A stretch of 57,500 nt of DNA from Sutcliffiella cohnii (GTDB taxonomy: Bacteria; Bacillota; Bacilli; Bacillales; Bacillaceae_I). The notes under the pieces were generated by a model. It made no database searches, was not told the DNA's origin, and saw nothing but the letters and a program-made list of their open reading frames with translations. Below, piece after piece: positions 38,995-48,953 of this stretch (positions are counted from its first letter, which is position 1; each line of letters starts with the position of its first letter). The stretch spans positions 4,632,501 to 4,690,000 of the forward strand of contig NZ_CP018866.1 of NCBI RefSeq assembly GCF_002250055.1. Direction: 5' to 3'. Made by a program: the position numbers and the translations under genes.

Positions 38995-39016
38995 CTAATG
39001 CGTATGTAAGCATTAG
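38995..39016 (+). promoter_or_regulatory. Hairpin abutting the yabS ribosome binding site
   Basis: CTAATGC (38995-39001) and GCATTAG (39010-39016) form a 7-bp stem. Its 3' arm runs into AGGAGGGG, the yabS Shine-Dalgarno, so folding could affect initiation. Confidence 0.45.
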
Positions 39017-39029
39017 GAGGGGATGGAAA

Positions 39030-39767
39030 ATGTATAAAGGTACATTAAAACAAATTCTATTAATTACAGACGGGTGTTCAAATTCAGGTGAAGACCCAAT
39101 TGCAATGGCGGCATTAGCACGAGAGTATGGAATTACAGTAAATGTTATCGGAGTCATGGACCGTGATGTTATTGATGATAGAGGAATGAAAGAAATTGAA
39201 GGTATTGCAATGTCTGGTGGGGGGGTAAGCCAAGTAGTGTATGCTAAGCAGCTGTCACAAACAGTACAAATGGTTACCCGTAAAGCGATGACGCAAACAT
39301 TACAAGGTGTTATTAATAAAGAACTACAGCAAATATTAGGTCCGAATTCTAGTATGGAAGAATTACCTCCAGAAAAACGAGGAGAGGTTATGGAAGTAGT
39401 AGATGAGCTAGGTGAAACAGTTTCACTTGAAATTTTAATTTTAGTAGATACTAGTGCTAGTATGAAGACAAAACTTCCAACGGTAAAGGAAGCGTTGTTT
39501 GACCTTAGTTTAAGTCTAAATGCTAGAATTGGCCATAATAGCTATGGGGTATTCGTTTTCCCGGGGAAGCGCCAAGAAGTAGAAAAAGTGTTAGATTGGA
39601 CACCAAAGCTTGAATCACTCTCTACTATTTTTCCAAAACTAACAACAGGTGGTATCACACCTACTGGTCCAGCAATTCAAGAGGCAATTTCCCACTTTAA
39701 GAATAATAGTGGCATAAGGAGCAAGGTGGCTTATGATGAACAGTACATGGAAGAGTCCGGATTATAA
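39030..39767 (+). CDS. yabS: YabS, von Willebrand factor A-like protein
   Basis: A 245-residue vWA-type protein of unknown function. The order of motifs is odd. ILLITDGCSNSGEDP and ITVNVIGV (about 9-38), normally the second half of a vWA fold, come first. LEILILVDTSASM (about 135-147), the MIDAS strand that normally starts the fold, comes later, with GGITPTGPAI at about 211-220. The middle (about 55-125) is helical. It overlaps yabT by 35 bases. The window has no other vWA partner. Confidence 0.88.
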   Translation: MYKGTLKQILLITDGCSNSGEDPIAMAALAREYGITVNVIGVMDRDVIDDRGMKEIEGIAMSGGGVSQVVYAKQLSQTVQMVTRKAMTQTLQGVINKELQQILGPNSSMEELPPEKRGEVMEVVDELGETVSLEILILVDTSASMKTKLPTVKEALFDLSLSLNARIGHNSYGVFVFPGKRQEVEKVLDWTPKLESLSTIFPKLTTGGITPTGPAIQEAISHFKNNSGIRSKVAYDEQYMEESGL

Positions 39768-40722
39768 AATCGTCCCTGGGACAACGGTTGTTGGGAAATG
39801 GCATAAAAATCGTTACAGCATAATAAAAACACTTGGGTACGGGGCGACAGGTCATGTCTATTTGGCGAATTGTACAAATGGAGAGCAAGTAGCTCTAAAG
39901 ATAAGTGATAATAGTCTTTCGATTACTTCGGAAGTTAATGTATTACGTCATTTTGAGAAGGTCCAAGGGTTTGCCCTCGGACCTTCTTTAATCGATGTAG
40001 ATGATTGGGAAATAATGCATGGAAAATCGATTTCTTTTTATGTGATGGAATACGTTCGAGGAGAAAGCTTTCTCACCTTTATTAACCAAAGAGGGCAGGA
40101 ATGGATAGGTATATTAATTTTACAGTTGCTTTCTGATTTACATATATTACATAAGGAAGGTTGGGTGTTTGGTGACTTAAAACCAGACAATTTAATGATT
40201 TCTCTACACCCACCAAAAGTGAGAATGTTAGACGTAGGAGGTACTACGTTAAAAGGTAGATCAGTAAAGGAATTTACGGAGTTCTTTGACCGAGGATATT
40301 GGGGCTTAGGAACAAGAAGAGCAGAAGAGTCGTATGATTTGTTTTCAGTAGCAATGATTATGATTAATGCTGCCTATCCAAACCGTTTTGAAAAAGACGG
40401 TAGAGGTGTTTTACAATTAAAAGAAAAGATTAAACATCATCCTTTTTTATTAGCGCATGAAAAATTCCTTACTAGTGCATTGAACGGGAACTTTGTGAAT
40501 GCTTTACAAATGAAGGAAGCTTTAGCAAAAAGTTTGAGTAACGCACCAAGAAACAAGGAAAAAATAACAAAGGTTACAAAAACTAAAACTGTTACAAGTA
40601 GAGTAGCTCGAAGAAACCAAAGAAAGACAAAAAAGTTTATTAAAAGATTTTCAGAAACTATCGTGTTAGTTGCGGTCGTTTGTATGATTTATTTTCTTTA
40701 TGTTTACAGTCACCTATTATAG
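39733..40722 (+). CDS. yabT: Membrane Ser/Thr kinase YabT (Hanks type)
   Basis: YabT (329 residues) is a forespore kinase activated by DNA and known in B. subtilis to phosphorylate RecA, and also AbrB. The kinase domain runs about 25-230: glycine loop LGYGATGHVYLA, VAIK-like VALKISD, catalytic VFGDLKPDNL (Gly in place of His/Arg before Asp) and DVGGT in place of DFG. A Lys/Arg-rich stretch (about 275-305) precedes one C-terminal membrane span (about 309-327). ATG follows AAGGTGGC inside yabS. Confidence 0.93.
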   Translation: MMNSTWKSPDYKIVPGTTVVGKWHKNRYSIIKTLGYGATGHVYLANCTNGEQVALKISDNSLSITSEVNVLRHFEKVQGFALGPSLIDVDDWEIMHGKSISFYVMEYVRGESFLTFINQRGQEWIGILILQLLSDLHILHKEGWVFGDLKPDNLMISLHPPKVRMLDVGGTTLKGRSVKEFTEFFDRGYWGLGTRRAEESYDLFSVAMIMINAAYPNRFEKDGRGVLQLKEKIKHHPFLLAHEKFLTSALNGNFVNALQMKEALAKSLSNAPRNKEKITKVTKTKTVTSRVARRNQRKTKKFIKRFSETIVLVAVVCMIYFLYVYSHLL

Positions 40723-40837
40723 GGTAAAAGTCATTTGCTAACTTTTTTAAAAAAATGATGTTTCTTTTTTGCTCTTAAGTAAGTGAAAATGATACGATAA
40801 GCATTGAAAATGACATTTATGGAAAAGAGTTTAGTAT

Positions 40838-42253
40838 ATGAAGGAAAAAGTGTTAGCCTTTATAAAAAAGCATAAATTATTGAAGAGTGGAAAAACGGTT
40901 GTTGTTGGTGTAAGTGGAGGAACGGATTCTGTCTGTCTATTACATTTGCTAAAGAGCATACAATTAAGTAAAAACATAACAATTATATGTGCTCATGTAG
41001 ACCATATGTTTAGAGGAAAAGAATCGGAAGAGGATCTGTATTTTGTAAAGGCTTTATGTGAACAATGGGACATTCCGTTTGAATCTACTCAAATTAATGT
41101 TACTGATTTTATGAAAAAGCGAAAAATGAGCTCACAGACAGCTGCAAGAGAATGTCGTTACCACTTTTTTAAAGAAGTAATGAAAAAATATAAAGCCGAA
41201 TACTTAGCTCTTGGGCATCACGGTGATGACCAAATTGAAACAATGTTAATGCGGTTCGGAAGAGGTGCAGTATCATTAGGTTATGCAGGTATTCAACCTT
41301 TACGTCCATTTGCAACTGGATTTCTCATTCGTCCACTTTTATGCGTAGATAAAGACGAGATTGAGAAATACATAAACGATGAAAATCTTCCGTACCGAAC
41401 GGATCCTAGTAACAAAGAGAATGCTTATACAAGGAATCGAATAAGGCATTTTGTTCTTCCTTCATTAAAAGCTGAATTTCCAACAGTTCATGAAAAATTC
41501 CAAACGTTTAGCGAGCGGTTAACAGAAGATGAATTGTACTTACAGGAATTAACGCATCAAAAAATGAATAAAGTAATGAAAAGTAAAGAAGTAGGCTCCG
41601 TTAAAATCGACAGAAATGAATTCTGTTTACTGGCAAAACCTTTACAAAGAAGAGGGATTCAACTAATATTAAAATATCTCTATAATAATGAAATTCCTCC
41701 AGCTTTATCCTCTATACATATTAATAATTTATTATCGTTATTAACAAGTGAACATCCTTCAGGTTCATTGGATTTTCCAAACGGATTAACGGTTAAACGT
41801 TCTTATAATGAATGTTTGTTTACTTTTGAAACGGAAAGTAATCAACCGTATGCATTAACTGTAAATATTCCAGGGAAAATTATTTTACCTAGTGGGGATG
41901 AGGTTAATTGTGCAGTTTTAGCAGAATTTAAAAAGGATATTCGTAAATCCTCTAATACAGCTATAGTTGACTTAACGCACGTAACGTTACCGCTAATTGT
42001 AAGATCTAGAATATTTGGTGACCGAATTCAACTTAAAGGAATGGTTGGGAGTAAGAAGGTAAAAAATATATTTATCGACCAAAAAGTCCCTATACATGAG
42101 CGGAGTCGCTGGCCAATTATTACAGATAAAAACGGTAATATATTATGGGTTCCAATGTTAGCACGATCAATCTATGAAGCAAAAGAGGATACAGGTGGTC
42201 CAGTTTTACTTATTACATGGAAGTCGAGTCGAAGTTTGGGAGGCAATTATTGA
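40838..42253 (+). CDS. tilS: tRNA(Ile)-lysidine synthase
   Basis: TilS (471 residues) converts C34 of tRNA-Ile(CAU) to lysidine so that it reads AUA. The PP-loop is [15 protein letters not shown] (about 27-41), and [20 protein letters not shown] (about 126-145) is the conserved lysine/tRNA site. The C-terminal domains (about 225-465) bind tRNA. Its stop is almost in contact with the hprT start, and the essential tilS-hprT-ftsH order of B. subtilis is kept. Confidence 0.96.
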   Translation: MKEKVLAFIKKHKLLKSGKTVVVGVSGGTDSVCLLHLLKSIQLSKNITIICAHVDHMFRGKESEEDLYFVKALCEQWDIPFESTQINVTDFMKKRKMSSQTAARECRYHFFKEVMKKYKAEYLALGHHGDDQIETMLMRFGRGAVSLGYAGIQPLRPFATGFLIRPLLCVDKDEIEKYINDENLPYRTDPSNKENAYTRNRIRHFVLPSLKAEFPTVHEKFQTFSERLTEDELYLQELTHQKMNKVMKSKEVGSVKIDRNEFCLLAKPLQRRGIQLILKYLYNNEIPPALSSIHINNLLSLLTSEHPSGSLDFPNGLTVKRSYNECLFTFETESNQPYALTVNIPGKIILPSGDEVNCAVLAEFKKDIRKSSNTAIVDLTHVTLPLIVRSRIFGDRIQLKGMVGSKKVKNIFIDQKVPIHERSRWPIITDKNGNILWVPMLARSIYEAKEDTGGPVLLITWKSSRSLGGNY

Positions 42254-42254
42254 A

Positions 42255-42803
42255 ATGAATCAAGATATTGAAAAAGTACTTTACAGCGAAGAACAACTAC
42301 AAGAAAAAATAAGAGAGTTAGGCAAGCAATTAACGGAGGAGTATAAGGATCGTTTTCCGTTAGTCATTGGCGTTTTAAAAGGTGCAATGCCATTTATGGG
42401 AGACCTTATTAAACGTGTCGATACATATTTAGAATTAGATTTTATGGATGTATCAAGCTATGGAAACTCTACAGTTTCCTCCGGTGAAGTAAAGATTTTA
42501 AAGGATTTAGATACTTCTGTTGAAGGTCGAGATATTTTAATTATCGAAGACATTATTGACAGTGGTCTAACTCTTAGTTACTTAGTGGAGCTATTTCGCT
42601 ATCGTAAGGCTAAATCCATTAAAATCGTTACATTGTTAGATAAACCGACAGGAAGAAAAGCGAACATCAAAGCGGATTACGTAGGATTTATCGTACCAGA
42701 TGAGTTTGTAGTAGGGTATGGGCTAGATTATGCAGAAAAATATCGCAACTTGCCTTATATTGGTGTTTTAAAACCAGAAGTTTATACTAATAATGAAGAA
42801 TAA
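42255..42803 (+). CDS. hprT: Hypoxanthine-guanine phosphoribosyltransferase
   Basis: HprT (182 residues) salvages hypoxanthine and guanine with PRPP. The PRPP loop [15 protein letters not shown] is at about 95-109; [18 protein letters not shown] (about 60-77) is the flexible catalytic loop. In B. subtilis HprT also binds ppGpp and pairs with TilS to control ftsH. I chose ATG 42255, one base after the tilS stop, with GGGAGG upstream. Confidence 0.96.
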   Translation: MNQDIEKVLYSEEQLQEKIRELGKQLTEEYKDRFPLVIGVLKGAMPFMGDLIKRVDTYLELDFMDVSSYGNSTVSSGEVKILKDLDTSVEGRDILIIEDIIDSGLTLSYLVELFRYRKAKSIKIVTLLDKPTGRKANIKADYVGFIVPDEFVVGYGLDYAEKYRNLPYIGVLKPEVYTNNEE

Positions 42804-42824
42804 TATTCATTCAAAGTACATTTC

Positions 42825-42854
42825 TTGAATGGAATTAATTCTCTATGATACTAT
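42825..42854 (+). promoter_or_regulatory. SigA promoter of ftsH
   Basis: TTGAAT, 18 bases, TACTAT, about 36 bases before ftsH. Confidence 0.5.
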
Positions 42855-42889
42855 TGTCTTTAGCTTGTTATTGCGGGAGGAGGTAAGGG

Positions 42890-44827
42890 ATGAACAGAAT
42901 ATTTCGTAATACAATATTTTATTTATTAATCTTTTTAGTTGTCATTGGTGTAGTTAGCTTTTTTAACAATCCTGGAACAAATCAGGAGCCAATGTCTTAT
43001 AGTGAATTCATTCAAGAACTAGAAGGCGGAAGAGTAGAACAGTTTTCTATTCAACCGGTCCGTTCAGTTTATGAAGTAAGAGGTTCCTTAGTAGGGGCTG
43101 AAGAAGGGAAAACATTTATTGTTGATGTCCTGCCTAGTGGTTTAGAAAGAATCGAAGCTTACGCTGCACAAAACCCTGGTGTAAAGGTAGAAAAGGCACA
43201 GGAAACTAGCGGTTGGGTTACATTCTTTACTTCAATCATTCCGTTTGTCATCATCTTTATTTTATTCTTCTTCCTACTCAACCAAGCACAAGGTGGCGGA
43301 AGCCGTGTAATGAATTTTGGTAAGAGTAAGGCAAAACTGTATAGTGAAGAGAAGAAAAAAGTGAAATTTAAAGATGTAGCAGGTGCGGATGAAGAAAAAC
43401 AAGAACTTGTAGAGGTTGTAGAGTTTTTAAAAGACCCAAGAAAATTTTCTGAATTAGGAGCGCGTATTCCAAAAGGAGTTCTTTTAGTGGGACCTCCTGG
43501 GACAGGTAAAACATTATTAGCTCGTGCTGTTGCTGGTGAGGCGGGAGTTCCATTCTTCTCTATCAGTGGATCTGACTTTGTTGAGATGTTTGTTGGTGTC
43601 GGGGCATCACGTGTTCGTGACTTGTTCGAAAATGCAAAGAAAAACGCGCCGTGTATTATCTTTATTGATGAGATTGATGCTGTAGGTCGTCAACGTGGAG
43701 CTGGTTTAGGTGGAGGTCACGATGAGCGTGAGCAAACCTTAAACCAATTACTAGTTGAAATGGATGGTTTTGGAGCAAACGAAGGTATTATTATCATCGC
43801 CGCAACAAACCGCCCAGATATTTTAGACCCTGCATTATTACGTCCAGGACGATTTGACCGTCAAATTACAGTTGACCGTCCAGACTTAAAAGGTCGTGAA
43901 GCAGTACTTAAAGTACACGCTCGCAATAAACCACTCGATCAAAATATTGATATGAAAACTATTGCTATGCGTACTCCTGGATTTTCAGGTGCAGACCTAG
44001 AAAACTTACTTAATGAAGCAGCTTTAGTTGCAGCAAGGCAAAATAAAAAGTATATTGACATGTTAGATGTAGATGAAGCAATCGATCGTGTCATTGCAGG
44101 ACCGGCTAAAAAGAGTCGTGTTATATCAGAAAAAGAAAGAAATATTGTTGCTTACCATGAAGGTGGTCATACTATTATCGGTGTCATGTTAGATGAGGCA
44201 GATATGGTACATAAAGTAACAATCGTTCCACGCGGTCAAGCCGGTGGTTACGCAGTAATGTTACCTAAAGAAGATCGCTACTTCATGACAAAGCCGGAGC
44301 TATTAGATAAAATTACTGGACTATTAGGTGGCCGTGTCGCTGAAGAAGTAGTATTTAACGAAGTAAGTACGGGAGCTCACAACGATTTCCAACGTGCAAC
44401 GAATATTGCTCGTAAAATGGTTACCGAATATGGAATGAGTGATAAACTTGGACCATTACAATTCGGTCAAGCATCAGGTGGTCAAGTTTTCCTAGGTAGA
44501 GACATCCAAAATGAGCAAAATTATAGTGATGCTATTGCACATGAAATTGATATGGAAATCCAACGTATCATTAAAGATTGTTATGAACGTGCAAGAACTA
44601 TTTTAACGGAAAATAGAGATAAACTAGAAATCATTGCACAAACGTTATTAGAGGTTGAAACGCTAGATGCAGAACAAATTAAACATTTAGTTGATCACGG
44701 CACTCTACCAGAAAGACCAGAACCGAAGTTAGACACTCCGAAAGAGGATGATGTAAAAGTAAACATTAACTCTAAAAGAGATGACAATGAAGAAAAAAAG
44801 GATAAAGACAATACAAAATCCGAATAA
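42890..44827 (+). CDS. ftsH: ATP-dependent zinc metalloprotease FtsH
   Basis: FtsH (645 residues) is a membrane-bound AAA+ protease that degrades misfolded membrane proteins and regulators. Membrane spans lie at about 8-25 and 110-130, with an extracytoplasmic loop between them. Walker A GPPGTGKT is at about 201-208, Walker [10 protein letters not shown] near 260, the SRH arginine region [17 protein letters not shown] near 308, and the zinc site HEGGH near 423. The last 40 residues are charged and Lys/Asp-rich. ATG follows GGAGGAGG. Confidence 0.98.
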   Translation: MNRIFRNTIFYLLIFLVVIGVVSFFNNPGTNQEPMSYSEFIQELEGGRVEQFSIQPVRSVYEVRGSLVGAEEGKTFIVDVLPSGLERIEAYAAQNPGVKVEKAQETSGWVTFFTSIIPFVIIFILFFFLLNQAQGGGSRVMNFGKSKAKLYSEEKKKVKFKDVAGADEEKQELVEVVEFLKDPRKFSELGARIPKGVLLVGPPGTGKTLLARAVAGEAGVPFFSISGSDFVEMFVGVGASRVRDLFENAKKNAPCIIFIDEIDAVGRQRGAGLGGGHDEREQTLNQLLVEMDGFGANEGIIIIAATNRPDILDPALLRPGRFDRQITVDRPDLKGREAVLKVHARNKPLDQNIDMKTIAMRTPGFSGADLENLLNEAALVAARQNKKYIDMLDVDEAIDRVIAGPAKKSRVISEKERNIVAYHEGGHTIIGVMLDEADMVHKVTIVPRGQAGGYAVMLPKEDRYFMTKPELLDKITGLLGGRVAEEVVFNEVSTGAHNDFQRATNIARKMVTEYGMSDKLGPLQFGQASGGQVFLGRDIQNEQNYSDAIAHEIDMEIQRIIKDCYERARTILTENRDKLEIIAQTLLEVETLDAEQIKHLVDHGTLPERPEPKLDTPKEDDVKVNINSKRDDNEEKKDKDNTKSE

Positions 44828-44828
44828 T

Positions 44829-44855
44829 AAAAAGATGCCGTAATGGCATCTTTTT
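44829..44855 (+). terminator. ftsH terminator
   Basis: AAAAAGATGCC, loop GTAAT, GGCATCTTTTT. Confidence 0.92.
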
Positions 44856-44934
44856 GTTTGTTTAATACAAGTTTTTAAAACGACACTTATTTTAAGAAAC
44901 AAAGTATTTTATCTACATAAAAAAGGGAACATTA

Positions 44935-45032
44935 AGTCGAAAAGAGTAGAATAATCCACGTGCATGTCGAAAAAACATTTCCCGAGAAATAGAACGTTTG
45001 TATAAACATAAGAAAACATTGTATGGTATGAT
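44935..45032 (+). promoter_or_regulatory. coaX promoter with Spo0A-like boxes
   Basis: An extended -10 TGGTATGAT ends at 45032, with a weak TTGTAT -35 candidate at 44998. Upstream, AGTCGAA (near 44936) and TGTCGAA (44965-44971) lie on the same strand about three helical turns apart; the second is an exact 0A box. No link between Spo0A and coaX is known to me. Confidence 0.4.
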
Positions 45033-45072
45033 GTTGCCATGAATTATTCTTAAGCAAAGTTGGGGTATACAT

Positions 45073-45852
45073 ATGATATTTGTCTTAGATGTAGGGAATA
45101 CAAATACTGTGCTAGGCGTTTACGAAAAGGATAAGCTTGTTCATCATTGGAGAATTGAAACAAGTCGTAATAAGACAGAAGATGAATACGGGATGATTGT
45201 AAAAAACTTATTACAACATGTTGGAATATCATTTAAAGATTTCAATGGAATTATTATTTCCTCCGTAGTACCTCCCATTATGTTTTCTCTAGAAAGAATG
45301 TGCAATAAATACTTTGGAATTAATCCGATCGTAGTAGGTCCTGGAATTAAAACTGGACTAAACATAAAATACGAAAACCCAAGGGAAGTAGGGGCAGACC
45401 GAATTGTAAATGCTGTTGCTGCGATTCGTGAATATGGAAGTCCTTTAATTATTGTGGACTTTGGTACTGCTTCTACCTATTGTTACATAAACGAGAAAAA
45501 ACAATATATGGGTGGGGCTATTGCACCTGGGATTGGAATATCTACAGAAGCGTTATATTCAAGAGCAGCTAAACTTCCAAGAATCGAAATCGCAAGACCA
45601 GAGGGGATAATTGGAAAAACAACAGTAAGTGCAATGCAAGCAGGGATCTTATACGGGTACGTTGGACAAGTCGAAGGAATTGTTGAGAGAATGAAGCAAG
45701 AAAGTAAAGAAAAACCTAAAGTTATTGCAACAGGAGGATTAGCAGAATTAATAGCAAAAGAATCAAAAGTTATTGATATAGTGGATCCGTTTCTTACGTT
45801 AAAGGGTTTATATTTAATATATACAAAAAATAAAAGAGAAGAGGACATATAG
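45073..45852 (+). CDS. coaX: Type III pantothenate kinase
   Basis: CoaX (259 residues) carries out the first step of CoA synthesis. The ASKHA-fold ATP site [12 protein letters not shown] (about 5-16) and the [11 protein letters not shown] motif (about 112-122), with [12 protein letters not shown] (about 135-146), identify type III. It is insensitive to CoA feedback as a family. The stop lies 16 bases before hslO. Confidence 0.96.
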   Translation: MIFVLDVGNTNTVLGVYEKDKLVHHWRIETSRNKTEDEYGMIVKNLLQHVGISFKDFNGIIISSVVPPIMFSLERMCNKYFGINPIVVGPGIKTGLNIKYENPREVGADRIVNAVAAIREYGSPLIIVDFGTASTYCYINEKKQYMGGAIAPGIGISTEALYSRAAKLPRIEIARPEGIIGKTTVSAMQAGILYGYVGQVEGIVERMKQESKEKPKVIATGGLAELIAKESKVIDIVDPFLTLKGLYLIYTKNKREEDI

Positions 45853-45867
45853 AAAGGAGTTTCACCG

Positions 45868-46749
45868 ATGAAAGATTACTTAGTAAAAGCACTAGCGTTT
45901 AATGGACAAGTGCGTGCATATGCTGCCAATACAACAGAAACTGTAGCGGAGGCCCAAAGAAGGCATTATACGTGGCCGACTGCATCTGCTGCACTCGGAA
46001 GAGCAATGACAGCAACTGTGATGATGGGCAGCATGTTAAAGGGAGACAACAAAATTACTGTGAAAATTGATGGAGGAGGTCCATTAGGGACTATTCTTGT
46101 AGATAGTAATGCTAGTGGAAGTGTGCGTGGTTATGTGCAAAACCCACAAACACATTTTGAATTAAATAAGCATGGGAAATTAGATGTTGCACGTGCAGTT
46201 GGTACGAACGGAACATTATCGGTCGTAAAAGATATTGGAATGAGGGATCATTTTTCTGGTCAAACAGAAATTGTTTCTGGAGAACTTGGGGAAGATTTCA
46301 CATACTATTTTGTTGTTTCTGAGCAAGTTCCGTCAGCGGTAGGAGTTGGTGTTTTAGTCAACCCTGACAATTCCATTTTAGCAGCTGGGGGCTTTATTAT
46401 TCAGCTATTACCTGGAACAGATGACGAAACAATTAACATTATAGAATCAAAAATTAATAATATGACGCCAGTATCTAAATTAATTGAAAAAGGCTTAACG
46501 CCTGAGCAATTAATCGAAGAGATATTAGGTAAAGAAAATGTAAAGTTTTTAGAAACTGTCCCAGTTCACTTTCAGTGTAAATGCTCAAGAGAACGATTTG
46601 AAAGTGCAATTATTTCATTAGGAAAAGATGAAATACAGGAAATCATTACAGAAGGTGGCGAAGCAGAAACGCATTGTCATTTTTGCAATGCAAAATACAA
46701 TTTTACAAAAGAAGAATTAGAACAAATGTTAGATCAAGCAAAAGGATAA
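45868..46749 (+). CDS. hslO: Redox-regulated chaperone Hsp33
   Basis: HslO (293 residues) is a holdase switched on by oxidation and unfolding. The C-terminal zinc switch shows CKC (about 236-238) and CHFC (about 270-273), the four redox cysteines. The N-terminal domain has GPLGTILVD and [24 protein letters not shown] follows GAAAGGAG. It lies between coaX and yacD as in B. subtilis. Confidence 0.96.
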   Translation: MKDYLVKALAFNGQVRAYAANTTETVAEAQRRHYTWPTASAALGRAMTATVMMGSMLKGDNKITVKIDGGGPLGTILVDSNASGSVRGYVQNPQTHFELNKHGKLDVARAVGTNGTLSVVKDIGMRDHFSGQTEIVSGELGEDFTYYFVVSEQVPSAVGVGVLVNPDNSILAAGGFIIQLLPGTDDETINIIESKINNMTPVSKLIEKGLTPEQLIEEILGKENVKFLETVPVHFQCKCSRERFESAIISLGKDEIQEIITEGGEAETHCHFCNAKYNFTKEELEQMLDQAKG

Positions 46750-46760
46750 GGTAAAAATAT

Positions 46761-47699
46761 ATGTTGCACTATATTAAAAGGTTATCAAAACAAACGTTAT
46801 GGTATTGTGTTATTGGGTTAATTGTAATAAATATTATTACAATTGTTATTACAACAAACAAAGCTAATAGCAAATCACAGGAAGTTGTTAGTTTAGTGCA
46901 AAGTGTTGATGATGTAGTTGCGGAAGTTGATGAGACACCGATAACGAAATTAGTGCTACTGACAGAACTAGAAAAGCGTTTCGGATCAGAAGTGTTACAG
47001 GAGTTAGTAAACAGAAAAGTTGTTAATGTAATGGCTAATAAATATAACATTACCATTTCAGATGAAGAAGTAGATCGAGAATGGAAGCTAATTAAGACCA
47101 TCTATCAGCATAATACGAATTTTTCTTCGAATTCTGTAGAAGAGATGAAAGAACATATTCGTACTAGCCTTCAATTAGAGGAATTATTAGTTAAAGACGT
47201 AACCATTCCTGAGGATGAAGTACAAAAATTTTATGAACAAAATAAAGTATTATACAATATTCCAGAGTCATACCATCTTTCACAAATTATCGTAAATGAT
47301 AAAGAAACAGCAGAACAAGTAATGAAAGAATTGAAAGAAGGCTCCAGTTTTTCTGCTCTAGCAATGGAAAAGTCGATAGATGATTTATCAGCAAATCAAG
47401 GTGGCGATATTGGTTATTTATCTTCTCAGCATATCGGGAATTATCCAGAAATATATATAAAAGAGGCTAGTGAGTTACAAAGTGGAAAGTGGAGCACCCC
47501 TATTCAACTAGAGGACGAAGCTTATGCCATTATTTACTTGCATGAAAAGATAGATGCTACAAACTTTTCTTATGAGGATGTGAAAGACCAAGTTCGTCGT
47601 ATGTTAGCACTAGAACAAATTGAGGAACCAGTCCGAGTAGAAATGTTTTGGAATGAAGTTGGTGTTGAATGGCTTTACGACAACGAGGAAACGAATTAA
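46761..47699 (+). CDS. yacD: Membrane-anchored PpiC-type peptidyl-prolyl isomerase YacD
   Basis: This 312-residue protein has an N-terminal signal anchor (about 15-32, WYCVIGLIVINIITIVIT) and no lipobox cysteine, unlike PrsA. A SurA-like helical chaperone region (about 50-160) precedes a PpiC parvulin domain (about 170-265, YHLSQIIV, GGDIGYLSS, YAIIYLHEK). It should fold proteins outside the membrane. The substrate is unknown. It follows hslO by 11 bases. Confidence 0.9.
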   Translation: MLHYIKRLSKQTLWYCVIGLIVINIITIVITTNKANSKSQEVVSLVQSVDDVVAEVDETPITKLVLLTELEKRFGSEVLQELVNRKVVNVMANKYNITISDEEVDREWKLIKTIYQHNTNFSSNSVEEMKEHIRTSLQLEELLVKDVTIPEDEVQKFYEQNKVLYNIPESYHLSQIIVNDKETAEQVMKELKEGSSFSALAMEKSIDDLSANQGGDIGYLSSQHIGNYPEIYIKEASELQSGKWSTPIQLEDEAYAIIYLHEKIDATNFSYEDVKDQVRRMLALEQIEEPVRVEMFWNEVGVEWLYDNEETN

Positions 47700-47719
47700 T
47701 TTTTGAAAAGCCTAATTGA

Positions 47720-47771
47720 TTGACAATTTCGACCATTAAGTGATTTAATAAGATTAAATCCGATAAGATTA
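47720..47771 (+). promoter_or_regulatory. cysK promoter and direct repeats
   Basis: TTGACA, 18 bases, TTTAAT (47744-47749), followed by two copies of ATAAGATTA at 47748 and 47763 (15-base period) over the start region. The repeats could be an operator. They do not obviously match the CymR site I know. Confidence 0.45.
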
Positions 47772-47795
47772 CTTAGTTATTAAGGGGCTGATAAT

Positions 47796-48722
47796 ATGGT
47801 TCGTGTAGCAAACTCGATTGATGAGCTTGTAGGGCAAACGCCAATTGTGAAGTTAAACCGTATAGTAGAAGAAGAAATGGCAGATGTTTATTTAAAACTA
47901 GAATTTATGAATCCAGGTAGTAGTGTAAAAGATCGTATTGCTTTAGCGATGATTGATGATGCAATAGCAAAAGGGGAATTAAAAGAAGGAGATACGATTA
48001 TTGAACCGACTAGTGGTAATACAGGAATCGGTTTAGCAATGATAGCAGCATCAAAAGGACTTAAGGCTATTTTAGTAATGCCTGAAACAATGAGCATGGA
48101 GCGTCGAAACTTACTACGTGCATACGGTGCTGAGCTAGTGTTAACTCCAGGACCAGAAGGAATGGGTGGAGCGATTCGTAAAGCAGAGGAACTTGCTGCT
48201 GAAAAGAACTTATTCATGCCACAACAGTTTAATAATGAAGCAAACCCAGAAATACATCGTAAAACGACTGGGAAAGAAATCGTTGAACAGATGGGTAACC
48301 AGTTAGATGCTTTTATTTCAGGGATTGGAACAGGTGGTACGATCACAGGAGCAGGAGAAGTTTTAAGAGAAGCTTATCCTGATATAAAAATTGTCGCAGT
48401 AGAACCAACAGATTCACCAGTTCTATCTGGAGGTAAACCAGGTCCACATAAAATTCAAGGAATTGGAGCTGGATTTGTTCCATCCATTTTAGATACGAAT
48501 ATTTATGATGAAATAATTACTGTGAAAAATGAAGAAGCTTTTGAATATGCTCGACTTGCTGCGAAGAAGGAAGGGCTTCTAGGAGGTATTTCTTCTGGTG
48601 CTGCAATATTCGCTGCACTTAAAGTTGCAAAAGAATTAGGTAAAGGGAAAAAAGTATTAGCGATTATACCGAGTAATGGTGAACGCTACTTAAGTACTCC
48701 TTTATATCAATTTGAAGACTAA
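47796..48722 (+). CDS. cysK: O-acetylserine (thiol)-lyase / cysteine synthase A
   Basis: CysK (308 residues) joins sulfide to O-acetylserine. The PLP lysine is in [11 protein letters not shown] (about 36-46). [11 protein letters not shown] (about 69-79) binds substrate and the phosphate-binding loop [13 protein letters not shown] is at about 174-186. B. subtilis CysK also acts with CymR as a cysteine sensor. ATG lies after AAGGGGCTG. It has its own terminator and is not part of the folate operon. Confidence 0.97.
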   Translation: MVRVANSIDELVGQTPIVKLNRIVEEEMADVYLKLEFMNPGSSVKDRIALAMIDDAIAKGELKEGDTIIEPTSGNTGIGLAMIAASKGLKAILVMPETMSMERRNLLRAYGAELVLTPGPEGMGGAIRKAEELAAEKNLFMPQQFNNEANPEIHRKTTGKEIVEQMGNQLDAFISGIGTGGTITGAGEVLREAYPDIKIVAVEPTDSPVLSGGKPGPHKIQGIGAGFVPSILDTNIYDEIITVKNEEAFEYARLAAKKEGLLGGISSGAAIFAALKVAKELGKGKKVLAIIPSNGERYLSTPLYQFED

Positions 48723-48765
48723 TTATTAAAAGGTATGAAATAATTATAATTAATTTTTACAAACT

Positions 48766-48798
48766 AAGGAAAACAGGTAATATACTGTTTTCCTTTTT
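48766..48798 (+). terminator. cysK terminator
   Basis: A perfect 11-bp stem AAGGAAAACAG / CTGTTTTCCTT with an 8-base loop, then T-run. Confidence 0.92.
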
Positions 48799-48953
48799 TG
48801 GTCTTTTTTTATATTTTTTCTCATGTTTTTATTATAAAATTCATAATCGGAACACACTAACTAAAATCTTATCAATAGATTTCTAAATTTGGGCATTCAA
48901 CAATGAAAAGGCTTCATGTAAAATAGGAGAGAGATTGAAGATAGGGCGTGAAT

